A stretch of 5,871 nucleotides of DNA from Vulcanimicrobiota bacterium (lineage in GTDB: Bacteria > Vulcanimicrobiota > Vulcanimicrobiia > Vulcanimicrobiales > Vulcanimicrobiaceae): assembly GCA_027306845.1 (NCBI GenBank), contig DAHUYY010000126.1, positions 1 to 5,871 on the forward strand, read 5' to 3'. The translations under genes and the position numbers were made by a program. Positions within the stretch are counted from its first letter, which is position 1. The number at the start of each line of letters is the position of its first letter. Positions 4,479 through 5,871 of this stretch are shown here, piece after piece. Under the pieces are notes generated by a model. It was given only the letters and a program-made list of their open reading frames with translations, searched no databases and had not been told where the DNA came from.

Positions 4479-5280
4479 AATACGCGTTACCATCGAGCGC
4501 GATCACGCGTCCTTCGGCGACGGCGCGTAGGTGACGCCACTCCGCATGACGATCGAGATCGGCGACGGCGCGCTGCGCGCTCGGCAGATCGAAGCCGCAT
4601 GGTGCTACGACGATGACGGCGGGATCCCGAGCGGCGATCTCCTCCCACGTCACCGCCCGCGCCGGTGCGTTTGGAAACTCGATTGACGAGCGGATGCCGA
4701 GGAGTGCGAGCAGATCGGGCGTCCAGTGACCGGGGGGAAACGGCGGATCGCTCCACTCGAGAAAGAGCAAGCTCGGAGGCTCGGGCAGCTCGCGCCGAGC
4801 GCGCTCGCGGAGCCGTTCCGCAGCGTCGGCGAGTTGTGCGGCGACGTTCGCTGCCGTCGCTTCGCGCCCGGTTGAAGCGCCGAGAATTCGTATGGTATCG
4901 AGAACCTCTTCGAACGAGGATGGTTCGAGCGCGAGTATGCGAGTATCGCCGCGCATTCGCCGCGCGGCCGAACTCACGCGATCGTATGAGACCGCGCAGA
5001 CGTCGCAGAGCTCCTGCGTGACGATGAGGTCGGGTGCGAGTCGCTCCAAAAGCGAGGCGTCGAGGTGGTAGATGCTCGAACCTTGATGGATGCCGCTGCG
5101 AACGTGTCGATCGATCGCAGCGGCATCGCTCTCTGCCGGAAGGGCCGACGAGGTGAGAACCGGGAGCCTCGTCGCTTGCGGCGGGAAGTCGCATTCGTGC
5201 GTGACGCCTACGAGATCGTCGCCGGCCCCGATTGCAAAGAGAATCTCCGTTGCGCTCGGTAGCAGGCTGACGATCCGCAC
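4387..5280 (-). CDS. BtuF-like cobalamin-binding/periplasmic-binding-fold protein without signal peptide
   Basis: The 297-residue product belongs to the BtuF/FhuD-type solute-binding fold, normally the exported capture protein of corrinoid or siderophore ABC importers. It starts directly at the fold with VRIVSLLPSATEILFAIGAG, so it has no signal peptide or lipobox and is predicted cytoplasmic. Other family landmarks are GVTHECDFPP (25-34), TQELCDVCAV (88-97), LEWSDPPFPPGHW (174-186), VAPCGFDL (225-232) and GNAYFNRPGVRLVEG (264-278). I recall this set from the widespread signal-less proteins annotated as cobalamin-binding protein. Candidate ligand residues are His28, Cys30, Cys92, Cys95, His185 and Cys228. 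The GTG start at 5280 is supported by AAGGT 7 bases upstream. The longer frame from ATG 5376 would run through the end of icd. It lies 1 base after icd and has no permease or ATPase gene next to it. Its real role is not established. Confidence 0.9.
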   Translation of the reverse strand: MRIVSLLPSATEILFAIGAGDDLVGVTHECDFPPQATRLPVLTSSALPAESDAAAIDRHVRSGIHQGSSIYHLDASLLERLAPDLIVTQELCDVCAVSYDRVSSAARRMRGDTRILALEPSSFEEVLDTIRILGASTGREATAANVAAQLADAAERLRERARRELPEPPSLLFLEWSDPPFPPGHWTPDLLALLGIRSSIEFPNAPARAVTWEEIAARDPAVIVVAPCGFDLPSAQRAVADLDRHAEWRHLRAVAEGRVIALDGNAYFNRPGVRLVEGAERLLHALVAIGDARSRRA

Positions 5281-5281
5281 G

Positions 5282-5871
5282 CTATTGACCTTGGGCGAGT
5301 GAGTATCCGCGCTCCCCGTCGAACGTATAGAGTCCTTCGGTTTTGATGACGTCGAAACCGGCAGCGGAGAGCGCACCGATCAGATCGGCGACGCGTTGAC
5401 CGGAAAACGGTTTGCCTTCGAAACGTAGCGACCACTGATCGCTCCAGAAGGTATCGGGATTTCCGTCGGGCCACACCTTACTGCCGCGATTTGCGATGAC
5501 AACCAGCTTCGCTCCATCGGTAGCGATGCTTTTCGCACGCGAAGCAATTTCGTCGGGATTACCGTTGCGTTGATCGATAAAAATATCGACCCCGACGTGT
5601 TCTTTTTTCGGCGGCGCGCCGCCGGGGCGAATCGAAAGATCCATCGCGACGCCGACTGCGTAACGCGCCGGCGGTAGAACCTGAGGCTCGCGTCCGAGGC
5701 GAGCGATGACTGCGTCGGCAAATTCACGCGTGCCGACCTTTTCCTTCGACACCCCCTCTTTGTAGATATCGTAGGTGTGGAGGCCGTCTTCGATCGTCGA
5801 TAACCAGGCGTTATGAACGCGTTCGGCGACGTCGCCCTGGCCGATATGCACGAGCATCAGCAGCGCACCGT
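5282..5871 (-). CDS. icd: NADP-dependent isocitrate dehydrogenase, C-terminal part (5' end beyond window)
   Basis: Isocitrate dehydrogenase oxidises isocitrate to 2-oxoglutarate and CO2, yielding NADPH in the TCA cycle. The minus-strand frame is open to the window edge and gives about 195 residues. The region GALLMLVHIGQGDVAERVHN and the following TIEDGLHTYDIY is typical of the C-terminal end of the large domain in this family. A further 105 or so residues (about 5596 down to 5285) form the extra small domain of the Thermus/Rickettsia-type enzyme: HVGVDIFIDQ, VIANRGSKVWPDG and EGLYTFDGERGYSLAQGQ. The last aligns with the Thermus terminus near FDGEPGFTKAQGE as I recall it. E. coli-type Icd lacks this extension. 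The ATG at 5857 is internal, not the true start. The active-site residues are outside the window. The TAG at 5284-5282 is one base from the GTG of the BtuF-like gene, so the two share a transcript. Confidence 0.95.
   Translation of the reverse strand, partial: GALLMLVHIGQGDVAERVHNAWLSTIEDGLHTYDIYKEGVSKEKVGTREFADAVIARLGREPQVLPPARYAVGVAMDLSIRPGGAPPKKEHVGVDIFIDQRNGNPDEIASRAKSIATDGAKLVVIANRGSKVWPDGNPDTFWSDQWSLRFEGKPFSGQRVADLIGALSAAGFDVIKTEGLYTFDGERGYSLAQGQ
5288..5292 (-). promoter_or_regulatory. Ribosome binding site of the BtuF-like gene, inside the end of icd
   Basis: The minus strand reads AAGGT, lying 7 bases before the GTG at 5280 and within the last codons of icd. It supports the GTG start and coupled translation of the two genes. 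The match is only five bases, so confidence is moderate. Confidence 0.5.

Noticed and set aside
4079..4530. Small plus-strand frames around the phosphatase 3' end
   Set aside because: They are Arg-rich shadow frames overlapping two well-supported genes, with no motif or ribosome site.
5281..5376. Longer start for the BtuF-like gene at ATG 5376
   Set aside because: The added 32 residues lie inside conserved icd C-terminal coding sequence and do not look like a signal peptide. The GTG at 5280 has a suitable ribosome site.

Overview
This is a GC-rich bacterial chromosome segment that is almost entirely coding. It has eight protein genes, two cut by the window edges, and one intergenic gap of about 60 bases. 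I see no tRNA, rRNA, CRISPR array, transposase, integrase or phage structural gene. FtsZ has a short linker and a Bacillus/cyanobacteria-like core, and the isocitrate dehydrogenase is the long Thermus/Rickettsia type. The short aldehyde dehydrogenase-like protein has its closest relatives, as I remember them, in Actinobacteria. Together these suggest a non-proteobacterial, high-GC lineage, either Actinobacteria-like or a candidate phylum such as Eremiobacterota. The sequence alone does not settle this.

Layout. On the + strand, 1-585 is the C-terminal two-thirds of ftsZ, and 590-1396 is a ThyX-like flavin-dependent thymidylate synthase that follows after 4 bases. On the - strand, 3747 down to 1386 is a tight three-gene operon: a short aldehyde dehydrogenase-fold protein lacking the catalytic domain, a class II (zinc) aldolase, and a stand-alone EAL-domain c-di-GMP phosphodiesterase. 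Each gene in it is separated from the next by 8 bases. Positions 3748-3809 are the divergent control region. The + strand at 3810-4478 encodes a histidine phosphatase (phosphoglycerate mutase/CobC-like). On the - strand, 5871 down to 4387 holds the 3' end of icd, followed one base later by a signal-peptide-less BtuF-like cobalamin-binding protein.

How the genes fit together. The ftsZ-thyX pair joins cell division to DNA precursor supply. The ALDH-like/aldolase/EAL operon looks like a small aldehyde or sugar-phosphate module with a second-messenger enzyme attached. The phosphatase and the BtuF-like gene could both belong to corrinoid metabolism, but that is inference. Both convergent gene pairs overlap at their 3' ends, by 11 and 92 bases.

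Most of the window is ordinary housekeeping sequence, and I find no clearly new multi-gene defence or mobile system. The points most worth a second look are the rearranged (circularly permuted) motif order in the ThyX-like protein, the catalytic-domain-less ALDH that begins its operon, and the 92-base antisense overlap of the phosphatase with the BtuF-like gene.
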